Source: Chryseobacterium taiwanense (GTDB lineage: Bacteria > Bacteroidota > Bacteroidia > Flavobacteriales > Weeksellaceae). From it: a stretch of DNA of 64,000 nt. Of the stretch, positions 1-8,914 are shown piece after piece. The translations under genes were made by a program, and so were the position numbers. The notes beneath the pieces were generated by a model. It was given only the letters and a program-made list of their open reading frames with translations, searched no databases and was not told where the DNA came from. Location of the stretch: contig NZ_JWTA01000015.1 in the NCBI RefSeq assembly GCF_000813825.1, positions 62,001 to 126,000 of the forward strand, in the 5' to 3' direction. Within the stretch, counting starts at the first letter, position 1, and each line of letters opens with the position of its first letter.

Positions 1-537
1 ATTCAGGATATTGGCTGGGCAGAAGACATTGAAGAATTTATTGCAGGAGATAAAACCATTATGGAATATATCTTCAAATTATATCCTTATGAATGGATTC
101 TTGAGGATGGTTTTGGAGAAAAGCTTATTAAAAATAATTTCAGATCTCAATGGATAGAACCTGCCTGGAAATTATTGCTTTCTTCAAAAGCTATTTTACC
201 TATTCTTTGGGAACTTTATCCTAATCACCCTTATTTACTTGAATCCTATTTTGAGCCCAAACATCTAACTGATTTCGTAAAAAAACCTATCTATTCAAGA
301 GAAGGCGCCAATGTGACATTGTTTAAAAATAATATGCCTTTGGAGCAAAATGACGGAGTATACGGGAAAGAAGGCTATATCTATCAACAACTGTTTGATC
401 TCCCTAATTTCAATGGAAATTATCCTGTTATCGGAAGCTGGATAATTGGTCAGGAATCTGCCGGAATTGGCATCAGAGAATCCGTTAATTTAATTACCAA
501 TAATCAGAGTCGTTTTATCCCTCATCTGATTGATTAA
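1..537 (+). CDS. Glutathionylspermidine synthase-like ATP-grasp protein, C-terminal part
   Basis: The reading frame is open from base 1, so the N-terminus lies outside the window; the ATG at 61 is internal. The visible 178 residues resemble the C-terminal end of the glutathionylspermidine synthase (GSP_synth) ATP-grasp family: WIEPAWKLLLSSKAILPILW, then YLLESYF, then VKKPIYSREGANV, which looks like the nucleotide/Mg-binding part of the fold. In Bacteroidota such proteins ligate a peptide or polyamine substrate that is usually not known, so the exact substrate cannot be named. The gene ends just before a strong hairpin terminator shared with the convergent ribH. Confidence 0.75.
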   Translation: MQDIGWAEDIEEFIAGDKTIMEYIFKLYPYEWILEDGFGEKLIKNNFRSQWIEPAWKLLLSSKAILPILWELYPNHPYLLESYFEPKHLTDFVKKPIYSREGANVTLFKNNMPLEQNDGVYGKEGYIYQQLFDLPNFNGNYPVIGSWIIGQESAGIGIRESVNLITNNQSRFIPHLID

Positions 538-540
538 CAT

Positions 541-571
541 AAAAAAGGAGCTTGATATAAGCTCCTTTTTT
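541..571. terminator. Bidirectional terminator between the GSP-synthase-like gene and ribH
   Basis: Perfect stem AAGGAGCTT / AAGCTCCTT around a 5-nt loop (GATAT), with A-runs on the left and T-runs on the right, so it can work on both strands for the two convergent genes. Confidence 0.85.
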
Positions 572-587
572 ATTTTCTTTATTTCTA

Positions 588-1106
588 TTAAGAATGTCCA
601 AATCCGATATTTCCTTTTTTCCCGGATAAATTCTTCTTAAAATCGATCATTCTTAGAGCGGTTACTGCTGCTTCCACGCCTTTATTTCCAAGATCTCCTC
701 CACTTCTTGCAATAGACTGCTCTTTGGTATCATCAGTCAGTACACAGAAGATGGTAGGGGTATCGGTAAGGATATTGCAATCTTTGATCCCTTGAGCTAC
801 TGCAGAACAAACGAAGTCAAAATGAGGCGTTTCTCCGCGAATAACGCAGCCAATCGCAATTACTGCATCATATTTTCGCTCTTTACAAAGCTGCATACTC
901 GCATAGTTCAATTCAAATGCTCCGGGAACTGAGAAAAGCGTAATATTCTCACTCTTCACCCCTTCTTTTTCAAGAATTTCCAATGCTGCATCACGAAGGT
1001 TGTACGTTACAAAATCATTCCACTCAGAAAAAACAATGCCGATTGAAAACTCATCGGCATTAGTTATATGAAGTGGCTTGTAATCGGAAAGATTAACTGT
1101 TGCCAT
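588..1106 (-). CDS. ribH: 6,7-dimethyl-8-ribityllumazine synthase
   Basis: Penultimate step of riboflavin synthesis: condenses 5-amino-6-ribitylamino-uracil with dihydroxybutanone phosphate in the cytoplasm, normally as a 60-mer or pentamer. Family motifs are plain: SEWNDFVT near the N-terminus, SVPGAFEL, then the active-site stretch RGETPHFDFVCSAVAQGI with the catalytic His, and GNKGVEAAVTALRMI near the end. The length of 172 aa is slightly above the usual 155-160 because of a short lysine/glycine tail. It lies 4 bp downstream of the TPR gene and is probably co-transcribed with it. Confidence 0.95.
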   Translation of the reverse strand: MATVNLSDYKPLHITNADEFSIGIVFSEWNDFVTYNLRDAALEILEKEGVKSENITLFSVPGAFELNYASMQLCKERKYDAVIAIGCVIRGETPHFDFVCSAVAQGIKDCNILTDTPTIFCVLTDDTKEQSIARSGGDLGNKGVEAAVTALRMIDFKKNLSGKKGNIGFGHS

Positions 1107-1110
1107 GTTT

Positions 1111-1818
1111 TTAATAATATTTAGTCATTTCGATATAAGAATCAGACATTCCGTTGTCGTAGTCCTGATATTTCTCGTCAATTGTAGCAAAATACTTTTT
1201 AGCTTCGGCATTTTTCTTAAGACCTAATGCTACGATTCCTGCTTTTCTTGTGAAATAATAGGCTGTGTAAGGATCATCAGAAGCAGAAGAAGCTTTATCT
1301 AATAATGCAAGCGCTTCATCATTCTTGTTAAGACCTGATTTTGCATCTGCCATTGCTCCGAATTTCATTGCCATCAACGTTTTGTTGTCAGAAGAGAATT
1401 TATCTAAAAGATCATATGCTTCCTGAAACTTCCCAGCTTTGAATTTCAATAGACCAGCATTGTAAGCTGAAAGCTTTCCAACTTTAGTCCCAGAATAGTT
1501 CTCATATGTTCCTAAAAACCCTGGATTAGCGGCAGATTTACCACCAAGAGCTTCTTTATCTTTTCCTTCAACAGCATATTTCTGTGCAGCAAGGTAACTT
1601 TTTACAGCTTCTACGTTCTTTGGAGCCTCTACAAATTGCTTATATCCAAAAAAACCTAAAACTCCCAAAACTAAAACTCCGAAAACGATTCCGATTTGTT
1701 TTGAGTATTTTTCAAGAAATCTTTCAGTGTTTAAAGCTTCTCTGTCAAGATCTTTAAAAAACTCTACTGTTTCTTTACCTTCTTGCTCATTCTGAGCATT
1801 CTTTTCCAATTTTGCCAT
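1111..1818 (-). CDS. TPR-containing single-pass membrane protein (YfgM-like)
   Basis: A 235-aa protein with a short charged cytoplasmic N-terminus, one transmembrane helix at about residues 42-62 (IGIVFGVLVLGVLGFFGYKQF), and a periplasmic region with helical tetratricopeptide-like repeats (YNAGLLKFKAGKFQEAYDLL, then AMADAKSGLNKNDEALALLD). This layout resembles YfgM of proteobacteria, a SecYEG-associated chaperone-like protein, but the specific role here is inferred. It is the first gene of the pair with ribH; upstream is a strong terminator for the next gene cluster. Confidence 0.7.
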   Translation of the reverse strand: MAKLEKNAQNEQEGKETVEFFKDLDREALNTERFLEKYSKQIGIVFGVLVLGVLGFFGYKQFVEAPKNVEAVKSYLAAQKYAVEGKDKEALGGKSAANPGFLGTYENYSGTKVGKLSAYNAGLLKFKAGKFQEAYDLLDKFSSDNKTLMAMKFGAMADAKSGLNKNDEALALLDKASSASDDPYTAYYFTRKAGIVALGLKKNAEAKKYFATIDEKYQDYDNGMSDSYIEMTKYY

Positions 1819-1946
1819 AAATTTTTAAAAATTGAACTGCAAATTTAATTGTTTCTTAGTGATTTACAAAATACTTTGTGCGTATTATTGATAAAAGTGA
1901 ATAAATATTCCGTGAATGAAGTAAATTGCTAATCGTCATTCATTAA

Positions 1947-1979
1947 AAAAGCTTCATAAATCACGTTTATGAAGCTTTT
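1947..1979. terminator. Hairpin terminator downstream of apt
   Basis: A perfect 14-bp stem (AAAAGCTTCATAAA / TTTATGAAGCTTTT) with loop TCACG. It sits 20 bp after the apt stop codon on the minus strand and before the TPR gene promoter region. Confidence 0.85.
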
Positions 1980-1998
1980 AACTATTGTTTGAAAATTT

Positions 1999-2535
1999 TT
2001 AATATTCTAAAATATGATAGATTTCGGCGTTGAACTTTTTCAGTTTTTCATCACCGTTCAATCCTTTTAACCCAATCAGGAAACTGAATTGTGCAACTGT
2101 TGCACCTTGTTTTTCCACTAATTTTGCCGCGGCTTCTGTAGTTCCTCCTGTTGCTAAGAGATCATCATGAATCAAAACTCTTTGCCCCGGCTTTATTTGC
2201 CCTTCTCTAGTCTCAATAATCGCACTTCCATATTCCAGATCATATTTTTCTGAAATAATCGGTGGTGGAAGTTTTCCTGCTTTTCTGATCAGGATAAACG
2301 GAACTTCCAATGCTACTGCGATGGCAATTCCGAATAAGTAACCGCGACTTTCAATTCCGCAAACGGCATCTATTTTTCCTTTGCTGAAAGCTACCAAGTC
2401 TTCAATTACTTCTTCGTACAATTTTGGATTCAGAAATATGGGAGAAATATCCTTAAACTGAATTCCGGGAATCGGAAAATCAGGGATATTCTCAATTGTG
2501 CTTTCAAGCTTTTTGATAAGGTCTGATGAAGCCAT
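1999..2535 (-). CDS. apt: Adenine phosphoribosyltransferase
   Basis: Purine salvage enzyme making AMP from adenine and PRPP in the cytoplasm. The 178-aa length is normal. The N-terminal FPIPGIQFKDISPIF segment is characteristic of Apt, and the PRPP-binding loop VLIHDDLLATGGTT is intact with its DD pair. The start codon follows directly on the stop codon of the upstream lipoprotein gene (no gap), which suggests one transcript. A strong terminator follows it. Confidence 0.95.
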   Translation of the reverse strand: MASSDLIKKLESTIENIPDFPIPGIQFKDISPIFLNPKLYEEVIEDLVAFSKGKIDAVCGIESRGYLFGIAIAVALEVPFILIRKAGKLPPPIISEKYDLEYGSAIIETREGQIKPGQRVLIHDDLLATGGTTEAAAKLVEKQGATVAQFSFLIGLKGLNGDEKLKKFNAEIYHILEY

Positions 2536-3744
2536 TTATGGGTTTATTTTATAACTTGAGATCTTCCAATCTCCATTTACATTTTTAAGTCCGAAAGTTA
2601 CTTTCAAAGAAGTTGTTTTTCCGCTTTTATCGGTAACGTCATATGTTGCATTCACACTTGCCCCATTTGCGTTAGATCCAGTAGTTGTGATGTTTTTAAC
2701 ACTTACATTTTTCACCGCTCCAAATCCTGAATTTGGATTTGAAAATGATTCATAACTTCCCCAGCTTGGATTGTTTGAAGAATTGTAAGCCGCTTTCAAA
2801 TTCTGTGAACTCACATTATTTAAAAAGCTGTTTACTGTTGTTCTTGGATCCGCTGTCGGTTGTTTTGGAGCTGCCGGAGTTGGTGTTGGCGTTGTTGTCG
2901 CATTAGGATCTGTTGGAGTCGTTGGAGTTGTTGCTCCAGGATTATTCGGATCAATTACAGCCGGATCCTGATTTACTGCCGTAGAATCTACTTTAGGAGC
3001 TTCCGGAACTTTCAATGCTGAAGGATTAACATCTAATCCGATCTTTGACATTTTGAAAGTTTTAGCCGTCGTTTTTACAGAAACCGTAATATCAATTTTA
3101 TTATCGATCACCTTAGCTGCCGGAATTGAAGAGAACTTTAAATTAAATCCTTTAAAGTTATTATCCTGCATCAGGTTTTTTGCTGTTGCCAGTTTTTCTC
3201 CATTACTGAAAACTTCAAGAGTTGCTTCTAAACCTGCTCCTGTAAAAGCTACAGGGTTTCCTGCGTTATCTACCAATCTTGGCACAATCTGAAGCGCTGT
3301 TGGAGCTCCTGCCCCATCGTCTCCTGTTGGTCTTGTAATAATACTTAATGAGCTTGCTCTTACATCATTTGGATCGCTTTCTTTTGCCTGATCATCCCCG
3401 AAAATATTCATTTCACCCAAAGATGGCGGTGCTGTACTTGCCCATTCTATCCCATTTTTTTGAGCCACTTCATCTGCCAAAGCCAGGATTTCCGGAACTT
3501 TTTTACCGTTAATCAATTGTCCTAAAGCTTTAAGCTCATTGATATCTCCATCTGCATCTACTCCAAATGTTTTCAAAATGTATAAGGCTTCATTAAATTT
3601 AATCTGCTTGATCGTAGGCAGACTTGAAGTCATATCATTAATACTTGATTGTAATGTTTTTGTATTCGTTGCATCTACATGATCTTTTTTACATGCTGTA
3701 AACAGCAATAAACTGAGAATTAGTAGAAAAGAAAACTTTTTCAT
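2536..3744 (-). CDS. Lipoprotein with Pro/Thr-rich linker, function unknown
   Basis: The 402-aa product starts with a type II signal peptide (LLLFTACKKDH; lipobox Cys at about residue 18). Residues about 20-250 form one region with no family I recognise. A low-complexity linker rich in Pro, Thr and Asp (about residues 255-300) follows, and the last 100 residues (TVNSFLNNVSSQNLKAAYNS, ending GDWKISSYKINP) resemble an NTF2-like/DUF4878-type domain. It is probably anchored to an envelope membrane. It is the upstream neighbour of apt with no intergenic gap. Confidence 0.7.
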   Translation of the reverse strand: MKKFSFLLILSLLLFTACKKDHVDATNTKTLQSSINDMTSSLPTIKQIKFNEALYILKTFGVDADGDINELKALGQLINGKKVPEILALADEVAQKNGIEWASTAPPSLGEMNIFGDDQAKESDPNDVRASSLSIITRPTGDDGAGAPTALQIVPRLVDNAGNPVAFTGAGLEATLEVFSNGEKLATAKNLMQDNNFKGFNLKFSSIPAAKVIDNKIDITVSVKTTAKTFKMSKIGLDVNPSALKVPEAPKVDSTAVNQDPAVIDPNNPGATTPTTPTDPNATTTPTPTPAAPKQPTADPRTTVNSFLNNVSSQNLKAAYNSSNNPSWGSYESFSNPNSGFGAVKNVSVKNITTTGSNANGASVNATYDVTDKSGKTTSLKVTFGLKNVNGDWKISSYKINP

Positions 3745-3794
3745 TTTTTTCGGGTTTGCTGCAAATTTAGTAAAACCATTTATTAATGGAGATT

Positions 3795-4811
3795 TTATTT
3801 TTTATTTTCTTGTTCTTTTAGATCGTCTTTAAAGAAAGAACTGAAAATAGTCTGCATGTTTGGAAATGATGAATCCTCCCAATATTTTGTTGAATAATTA
3901 CTCACGTCTTTATCGAATTTTACTTTCTCAACATCTTTTTCATTGCTAAAAGAGAATTCGGTAGGGTAAAAATTTGTGTATAAAATCAATTGATTATAAT
4001 CCGGTTCGCTTTTGTGTTTTACTTTAAGAAAAGCGATCTCATTAAATTCTAAAAAGTCACGCAATGTTTTTTTTGAGTTCTTTTCATAAGAGGCATTCAA
4101 AATACTTTTCAAATCGAAAAAACGGTATCCAAGAAATGCAAATTCTTTTTTCTGCAATGCTTCTCCTGTAATTTCAATCTGGTCTTTTTGGTCTCCTTTC
4201 AGTTCCTTGATCACAGAGTTTTTCTTTTTATAGTCTAAGATGTTTCCTACATCCTTCAAATCCGGAAGCTCCAATGAATTGGTAAAGTCGAAAGTAATCG
4301 TACGTTTTCTTTCAAGCTGTACATTTTCTAATTTGAATACTCTGTACTGTTCTACATTTTTACTTTTAAGTTTTTTAGTTTCGTTATCGAAGATGTAAGT
4401 TATGATTCCGTCTGTGTAACTGTTCAGCTTATTGTTTACAGTAAGATATGAGTTAAAGTTTCCTTTTATGATAATATATTTAGCAGGCTTGCCGTTTTTG
4501 ATTATAACAGGTTCAATATCTTTTACACGATCATTAATTTTAATGGTTCCGTTATCGAAATCAGAATAGGCCAATGAAGCTACGGTAAAGTTATCATAAA
4601 CTATCTGAAACTTTTCTTTGGATGGGTCTAAGTCCTTTTTATCTATTTTCCCGTCAATATCAGAAAACGCCAAAATATTTCCATCACTTCCAAGAACTGA
4701 AACCTTAGGAAGGGGCTTGTTATTTTTCTCGGAAACAAAGGTGATGGTTTGTGCATTGAAGAATTGTAATGCAAAAATAAAAAGGATCTGAAGCAGCAGT
4801 TTTGTTTTCAT
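3795..4811 (-). CDS. Exported hypothetical protein with N-terminal carboxypeptidase-regulatory-like repeat
   Basis: 338 aa with a Sec signal peptide (KLLLQILFIFALQFFNAQ, cleavage near residue 20). The mature N-terminus, TITFVSEKNNKPLPKVSVLG followed by AFSDIDGKI, looks like a CarboxypepD_reg-like beta-sandwich often found at the start of Bacteroidota envelope proteins. The rest has no recognisable domain. No TonB-dependent receptor barrel follows. It stands alone between the act operon terminator and the lipoprotein gene. Confidence 0.6.
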   Translation of the reverse strand: MKTKLLLQILFIFALQFFNAQTITFVSEKNNKPLPKVSVLGSDGNILAFSDIDGKIDKKDLDPSKEKFQIVYDNFTVASLAYSDFDNGTIKINDRVKDIEPVIIKNGKPAKYIIIKGNFNSYLTVNNKLNSYTDGIITYIFDNETKKLKSKNVEQYRVFKLENVQLERKRTITFDFTNSLELPDLKDVGNILDYKKKNSVIKELKGDQKDQIEITGEALQKKEFAFLGYRFFDLKSILNASYEKNSKKTLRDFLEFNEIAFLKVKHKSEPDYNQLILYTNFYPTEFSFSNEKDVEKVKFDKDVSNYSTKYWEDSSFPNMQTIFSSFFKDDLKEQENKK

Positions 4812-4907
4812 GGCAATTTCTTTTTAATGTTTTATTTTTAATACTAAGACCTCTGAAATTAAAAAAGGTTACACAAATGATTATAAATTTTCAATTATTC
4901 GCATAAA

Positions 4908-4938
4908 AAAAGACCGATTGTTTAACAATCAGTCTTTT
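4908..4938 (-). terminator. Terminator of the act operon
   Basis: Stem AAAAGAC-GATTG / CAATC-GTCTTTT with one internal mismatch and a TTTAA loop, about 27 bp after the actF stop codon, giving a T-run on the minus strand. Confidence 0.7.
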
Positions 4939-4964
4939 ATAATTTTATTTTGTTACAATATTCC

Positions 4965-6296
4965 TTAGAAAGGATATTCGTAAATCTCAGATTCGTGTAG
5001 GAATGGGTTTCCTGTAGGAATAAGTTTTAGTTTCGATAATGCTGAAAGCACTGTGAACATAAATAACCCTGCTACAAATAGGATTGCTCCCAATACTAAT
5101 AAGAATACTTCAGGAGTGTTCCAGTATGGACCAACCGTTCCCGGCATTACCATGTTGAAGTAATCTAAAATGTGACCACAAATAACCACTACAGCCATTG
5201 TTGTAACCACTTTATAGTTTCTCTTGATACTGCTACTTACTAATACTAATAATGGCAACAAGAAGTTAACAATAAGCATTGGTAAGAACGTTGGAGAATA
5301 GTGTTGGAATCTTCCAAAGAAGTAGTTAACCTCTTCCGGAACGTTCGCATACCAATAAAGCATGAACTGAGCGAACCATGTATATGTCCAAAGCATACTT
5401 GTAGCGAAAAGGAATACTCCTAAATCGTGTAAGTGATTATCATTGAACTGTGGAAGGAATCCATTTTTCTTAAGGTATACACTTAGTAAAATGATTACTG
5501 CAATACCACTTGATAGGCAGCTAACCATTGAATACCAGATATACATTGTAGAATACCAGTGAGGGTCAATAGACATCAACCAGTCCCAAGCCCAAGCTGC
5601 AGAAGCAAATCCGAAGAATGCGATATATCCAACTGCCCATCTGTAAAGCATTTGATATTCTACTTTAGATTTAGTCTCATCTACTTTCTTAGACTGAGCT
5701 TTCAGTTTCCATGCGAAGAAAGATGCTCCCAATACATAGATGAAAGTTCTTATTGCATAGAAAGGTATATTTAAGAATCTTTTCTTTTCGAATAGGATTA
5801 CGTCGAAGTGAGCAGACTCAGGGTCTGTCAATTCAGGATCCATCCAATGGAACAAGTGACCATTATGCGTGATATTTAAAATCATTAAGATAATTAAAAT
5901 AGCACCACCCCAAGGAATATAAGAAGCAATAGCTTCCATTACTCTTGTAATAATGATTGGCCATCCTGCGTGTGCAGCGTGCTGAATAGAATAGAAGAAT
6001 AATACACAGCAGCTAACTCCAAAGAAAAATACAGCTACGAAATGTATTGCTGCTAAAGGCTGGTTGTGAACCTGTAATGTAGCATGCTCAAGGTGAGCAG
6101 CATGATCCTGAGGTCCTACCATTTCACTTGAATGTGTAGGTGCAGTATGACCAGAAGCATGAACAGCCTCCATCATTTCTCCTATTTTCTCAGTAGAGAT
6201 TCCTTTGTTCATAAAGAAACCAATACCAAATAGAACTAAACCTACAACAAGAAGGATTATAGAAGTTGATTTTAATTTTGGTGAAAAACTATACAT
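4965..6296 (-). CDS. actF: Alternative complex III quinol-binding membrane subunit ActF
   Basis: 443-aa polytopic protein of the NrfD/PsrC-like family. It has about ten membrane helices, beginning with SIILLVVGLVLFGIGFFMNK, and a His-rich loop (about residues 37-75) between the first two. It is the second NrfD-like subunit of alternative complex III (ACIII), which oxidises menaquinol and passes electrons to periplasmic carriers or an oxidase. It is the last gene of actABCDEF and is followed by a terminator. In many Flavobacteriia cytochrome oxidase genes follow directly; here they do not. Confidence 0.9.
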   Translation of the reverse strand: MYSFSPKLKSTSIILLVVGLVLFGIGFFMNKGISTEKIGEMMEAVHASGHTAPTHSSEMVGPQDHAAHLEHATLQVHNQPLAAIHFVAVFFFGVSCCVLFFYSIQHAAHAGWPIIITRVMEAIASYIPWGGAILIILMILNITHNGHLFHWMDPELTDPESAHFDVILFEKKRFLNIPFYAIRTFIYVLGASFFAWKLKAQSKKVDETKSKVEYQMLYRWAVGYIAFFGFASAAWAWDWLMSIDPHWYSTMYIWYSMVSCLSSGIAVIILLSVYLKKNGFLPQFNDNHLHDLGVFLFATSMLWTYTWFAQFMLYWYANVPEEVNYFFGRFQHYSPTFLPMLIVNFLLPLLVLVSSSIKRNYKVVTTMAVVVICGHILDYFNMVMPGTVGPYWNTPEVFLLVLGAILFVAGLFMFTVLSALSKLKLIPTGNPFLHESEIYEYPF

Positions 6297-6304
6297 TTCT
6301 TTTC

Positions 6305-6982
6305 TTATTTTTTAGTTTCGGTAGTCGTTTCAGTTGTTGCTGGTGCCGCTGCTGGTGCTGCCGCTCCTTTTTTGAAAGCACTCATCACATACATAGCTAC
6401 TCTCCATCTATCTCCTGCATTCAATTGACCTGCATAAGATCCCATGTTGTTTCTACCGTTCGTTAACACATAATGAACAGATCCTACAGTAACATCTCTG
6501 TCAGCATAGTTTGGTACTCCAGAATATGCTCCACTCTGTACAATAGATCCTTGTCCGTCACCACCTACACCGTGACAAGCAGCACAAGTTTTCTCAAATA
6601 ACATTTTCCCTCTTTCGATATCTTTTTCTGCATTTGCAGGATTCAAAGGAGAAGCTGTTACTGCTTTTGAAGCTTCATAACCCGCGTTGTACTCGTCAGT
6701 TGTTTTAGGTAATTTTCCTTCTTCAAAAACTCCGTCTTTATTTTGAGGCACCGATCCTTCTACTGGAGAAAGACCTGTTGCACCATTATTTTTAACAAAT
6801 GCTGGAATTTCATTTTCATGATCTGAATAAGCATCCTGAGCTTTCATCAATGGATCGTAAGCTACCGGGAAATACATATCCGGGAAATACACCAATGGAG
6901 TATTTTCTTTCGGTCCGCAAGAGTTAAGTAAAACTGTTGTTAAACCTAAAACTGCTGCAATTCTTAATACGTTCTTTTTCAT
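6305..6982 (-). CDS. actE: Alternative complex III monohaem cytochrome c subunit ActE
   Basis: 225-aa lipoprotein (lipobox VLLNSCGPKEN, Cys at about residue 22) with one cytochrome c domain whose haem site is CAACHGVGGDGQG (about residues 135-147), followed by a probable Met axial ligand in NNMGSYAG. The C-terminus is a low-complexity Ala/Pro/Thr/Glu tail. ActE is the small electron-transfer cytochrome of ACIII, facing the periplasm. It starts 2 bp downstream of actD and is followed 8 bp later by actF. Confidence 0.9.
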   Translation of the reverse strand: MKKNVLRIAAVLGLTTVLLNSCGPKENTPLVYFPDMYFPVAYDPLMKAQDAYSDHENEIPAFVKNNGATGLSPVEGSVPQNKDGVFEEGKLPKTTDEYNAGYEASKAVTASPLNPANAEKDIERGKMLFEKTCAACHGVGGDGQGSIVQSGAYSGVPNYADRDVTVGSVHYVLTNGRNNMGSYAGQLNAGDRWRVAMYVMSAFKKGAAAPAAAPATTETTTETKK

Positions 6983-6983
6983 T

Positions 6984-7505
6984 TTAAGCGTCTTTAACAG
7001 TTATTTCTTCAACTCCAGTTTCAATTAGTAACTGTTTTACAGATTCTACATCTTCAGTTACGAATTCCATCATGAATTTATCATCCGTTGTTCTTGGATC
7101 AGGGTTTTGTGCAGGAGCTCCAGGATACATTTTGTTTCTTACTAAGAAAGTTAATGACATCATGTGAGCAGCACAGAATACCATAAGCTCGAACATTGGT
7201 ACTACGAATGCAGGCATGTTGTGTCCCCAATCGAAAGCTGGTTTACCACCAATGTTTTGAGGCCAGTCATGGTTCATCACATACCAAGTTACAGTAGCAC
7301 CGATAGTAACACCGTAAAGAGCGTAGATGAAAGCAGCATCAGAAATTCTAGTTTTCTTTAAACCTAAAGCTTTGTCTAGTCCGTGAACCGGAAATGGAGT
7401 ATAAACTTCATTTATAGCGATTCCTTTATCGTTGAATGCTTTAACGCCGTTCATTAAATCGTCGTCGTCAGCATAAAGTCCGTATACAATTTTAGTGGTG
7501 CTCAT
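6984..7505 (-). CDS. actD: Alternative complex III subunit ActD (DUF3341)
   Basis: DUF3341 protein with two membrane helices (AAFIYALYGVTIGATVTWYV and a second around FVVPMFELMVFCAAHMMSL) and soluble ends. The open frame extends upstream to 7532, but the ATG at 7505 (MSTTKIVYGLYADDDDL) matches the family N-terminus better, so I chose it; it overlaps the 3' end of actC by 14 bp, suggesting translational coupling. The highly acidic DDDD segment after the first strand is typical. ActD is a structural subunit of ACIII holding the membrane part. Confidence 0.85.
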   Translation of the reverse strand: MSTTKIVYGLYADDDDLMNGVKAFNDKGIAINEVYTPFPVHGLDKALGLKKTRISDAAFIYALYGVTIGATVTWYVMNHDWPQNIGGKPAFDWGHNMPAFVVPMFELMVFCAAHMMSLTFLVRNKMYPGAPAQNPDPRTTDDKFMMEFVTEDVESVKQLLIETGVEEITVKDA

Positions 7506-8889
7506 CTCCTTCTTTTGCTTTATAAGTTTCACCTGAGATTTTCAAAATCGATTTTAATTCAGCCTGTGCAATTACAGGGAATGTTCTTGCATATAATAAG
7601 AATAATACAGAGAAGAATCCGATAGTTCCTAAGTATACACCTACATCAATGATCGTTGGTTTAAACATTGTCCAAGATCCTGGTAAGTAGTCTCTAGAAA
7701 GGTTGATAACGATGATATCAAAACGCTCAAACCACATACCGATGTTGATGATCAATGCAACGATGAATGTCCAGATAATATTCGTTCTCAATCTCTTGAA
7801 CCAGAATGAAGCAGGAACAACAAGGTTACAGATAATTAGTGACCAGAAAGCCCACCAATAAGGACCAACAGCAGCACCTGGAGAAAGATAAGTAAAGTCT
7901 TCGAATCTAGATCCAGAATACCATCCGATGAAATATTCAGTTGCATAAGCTACAGTTACCATACCACCAGTAAGGATGATTACGATGTTCATAATTTCGA
8001 TATGATACATTGTAATATAGTCTTCTAAGTGACACACTTTTCTTGCAACTAACAATAGTGTTTGTACCATTGCAAATCCTGAGAAGATCGCACCGGCAAC
8101 GAAGTAAGGAGGGTAGATTGTAGAGTGCCATCCTTTAATAACCGAAGTTGCGAAGTCAAAAGATACGGTAGTGTGTACTGAGAATACAAGTGGAGTTGCC
8201 AAACCTGCAAGAACCAAAGAAAGTTCTTCGAATCGTTGCCAGTGTTTTGCTTTACCTCCCCAACCAAATGCTAGGAATGTATAAATTTTCTTAGTCCAAG
8301 GCGTTTTAGCTCTATCTCTGATCATTGCAAAGTCAGGGATTAGACCCATGAACCAGAATACAGTTGATACTGAGAAATACGTAGAGATCGCGAATACGTC
8401 CCAAAGTAGAGGTGAGTTAAAGTTCCCCCAAAGAGAACCGAACTGGTTTGGTAAAGGGAATACCCAATATCCTACCCATACTCTACCCATGTGAATTACT
8501 GGGAAGATAGCTGCCTGTACAACCGCGAAAATCGTCATCGCTTCCGCTGATCTGTTTACAGACATTCTCCATCTCTGTCTAAATAATAATAATACCGCTG
8601 AGATTAGGGTTCCGGCGTGACCAATACCTACCCACCATACGAAGTTGGTGATATCCCAACCCCAGTTAATAGTTCTGTTAAGCCCCCATGCTCCAATACC
8701 TGTTCCGATAGTATAAGCGATACATCCGAATCCATAGATGAATAGAACTAAGGCTGCATATAATGAAATCCACCATAATTTACCTGCTCTTTCTTCGATA
8801 GGTCGTGCAATATCTTCTGTGATATCGTGATAAGTTTTGTGACCAATAATTAGAGGTTCCCTTATCGGAGCTTCGTAATGTCCTGACAT
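7492..8889 (-). CDS. actC: Alternative complex III quinol-binding membrane subunit ActC
   Basis: 465-aa NrfD-like integral membrane protein with about ten helices (for example AALVLFIYGFGCIAYTIGTG and MNIVIILTGGMVTVAYATEY). ActC carries the main menaquinol oxidation site of ACIII and contacts the iron-sulfur subunit ActB. Its conserved loop SHDY-like equivalent IINLSRDYLPGSW is present. It lies 25 bp after actB and overlaps actD. Confidence 0.9.
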   Translation of the reverse strand: MSGHYEAPIREPLIIGHKTYHDITEDIARPIEERAGKLWWISLYAALVLFIYGFGCIAYTIGTGIGAWGLNRTINWGWDITNFVWWVGIGHAGTLISAVLLLFRQRWRMSVNRSAEAMTIFAVVQAAIFPVIHMGRVWVGYWVFPLPNQFGSLWGNFNSPLLWDVFAISTYFSVSTVFWFMGLIPDFAMIRDRAKTPWTKKIYTFLAFGWGGKAKHWQRFEELSLVLAGLATPLVFSVHTTVSFDFATSVIKGWHSTIYPPYFVAGAIFSGFAMVQTLLLVARKVCHLEDYITMYHIEIMNIVIILTGGMVTVAYATEYFIGWYSGSRFEDFTYLSPGAAVGPYWWAFWSLIICNLVVPASFWFKRLRTNIIWTFIVALIINIGMWFERFDIIVINLSRDYLPGSWTMFKPTIIDVGVYLGTIGFFSVLFLLYARTFPVIAQAELKSILKISGETYKAKEGDEHH

Positions 8890-8914
8890 TTTTTACCTAT
8901 TTATTATTTAAACT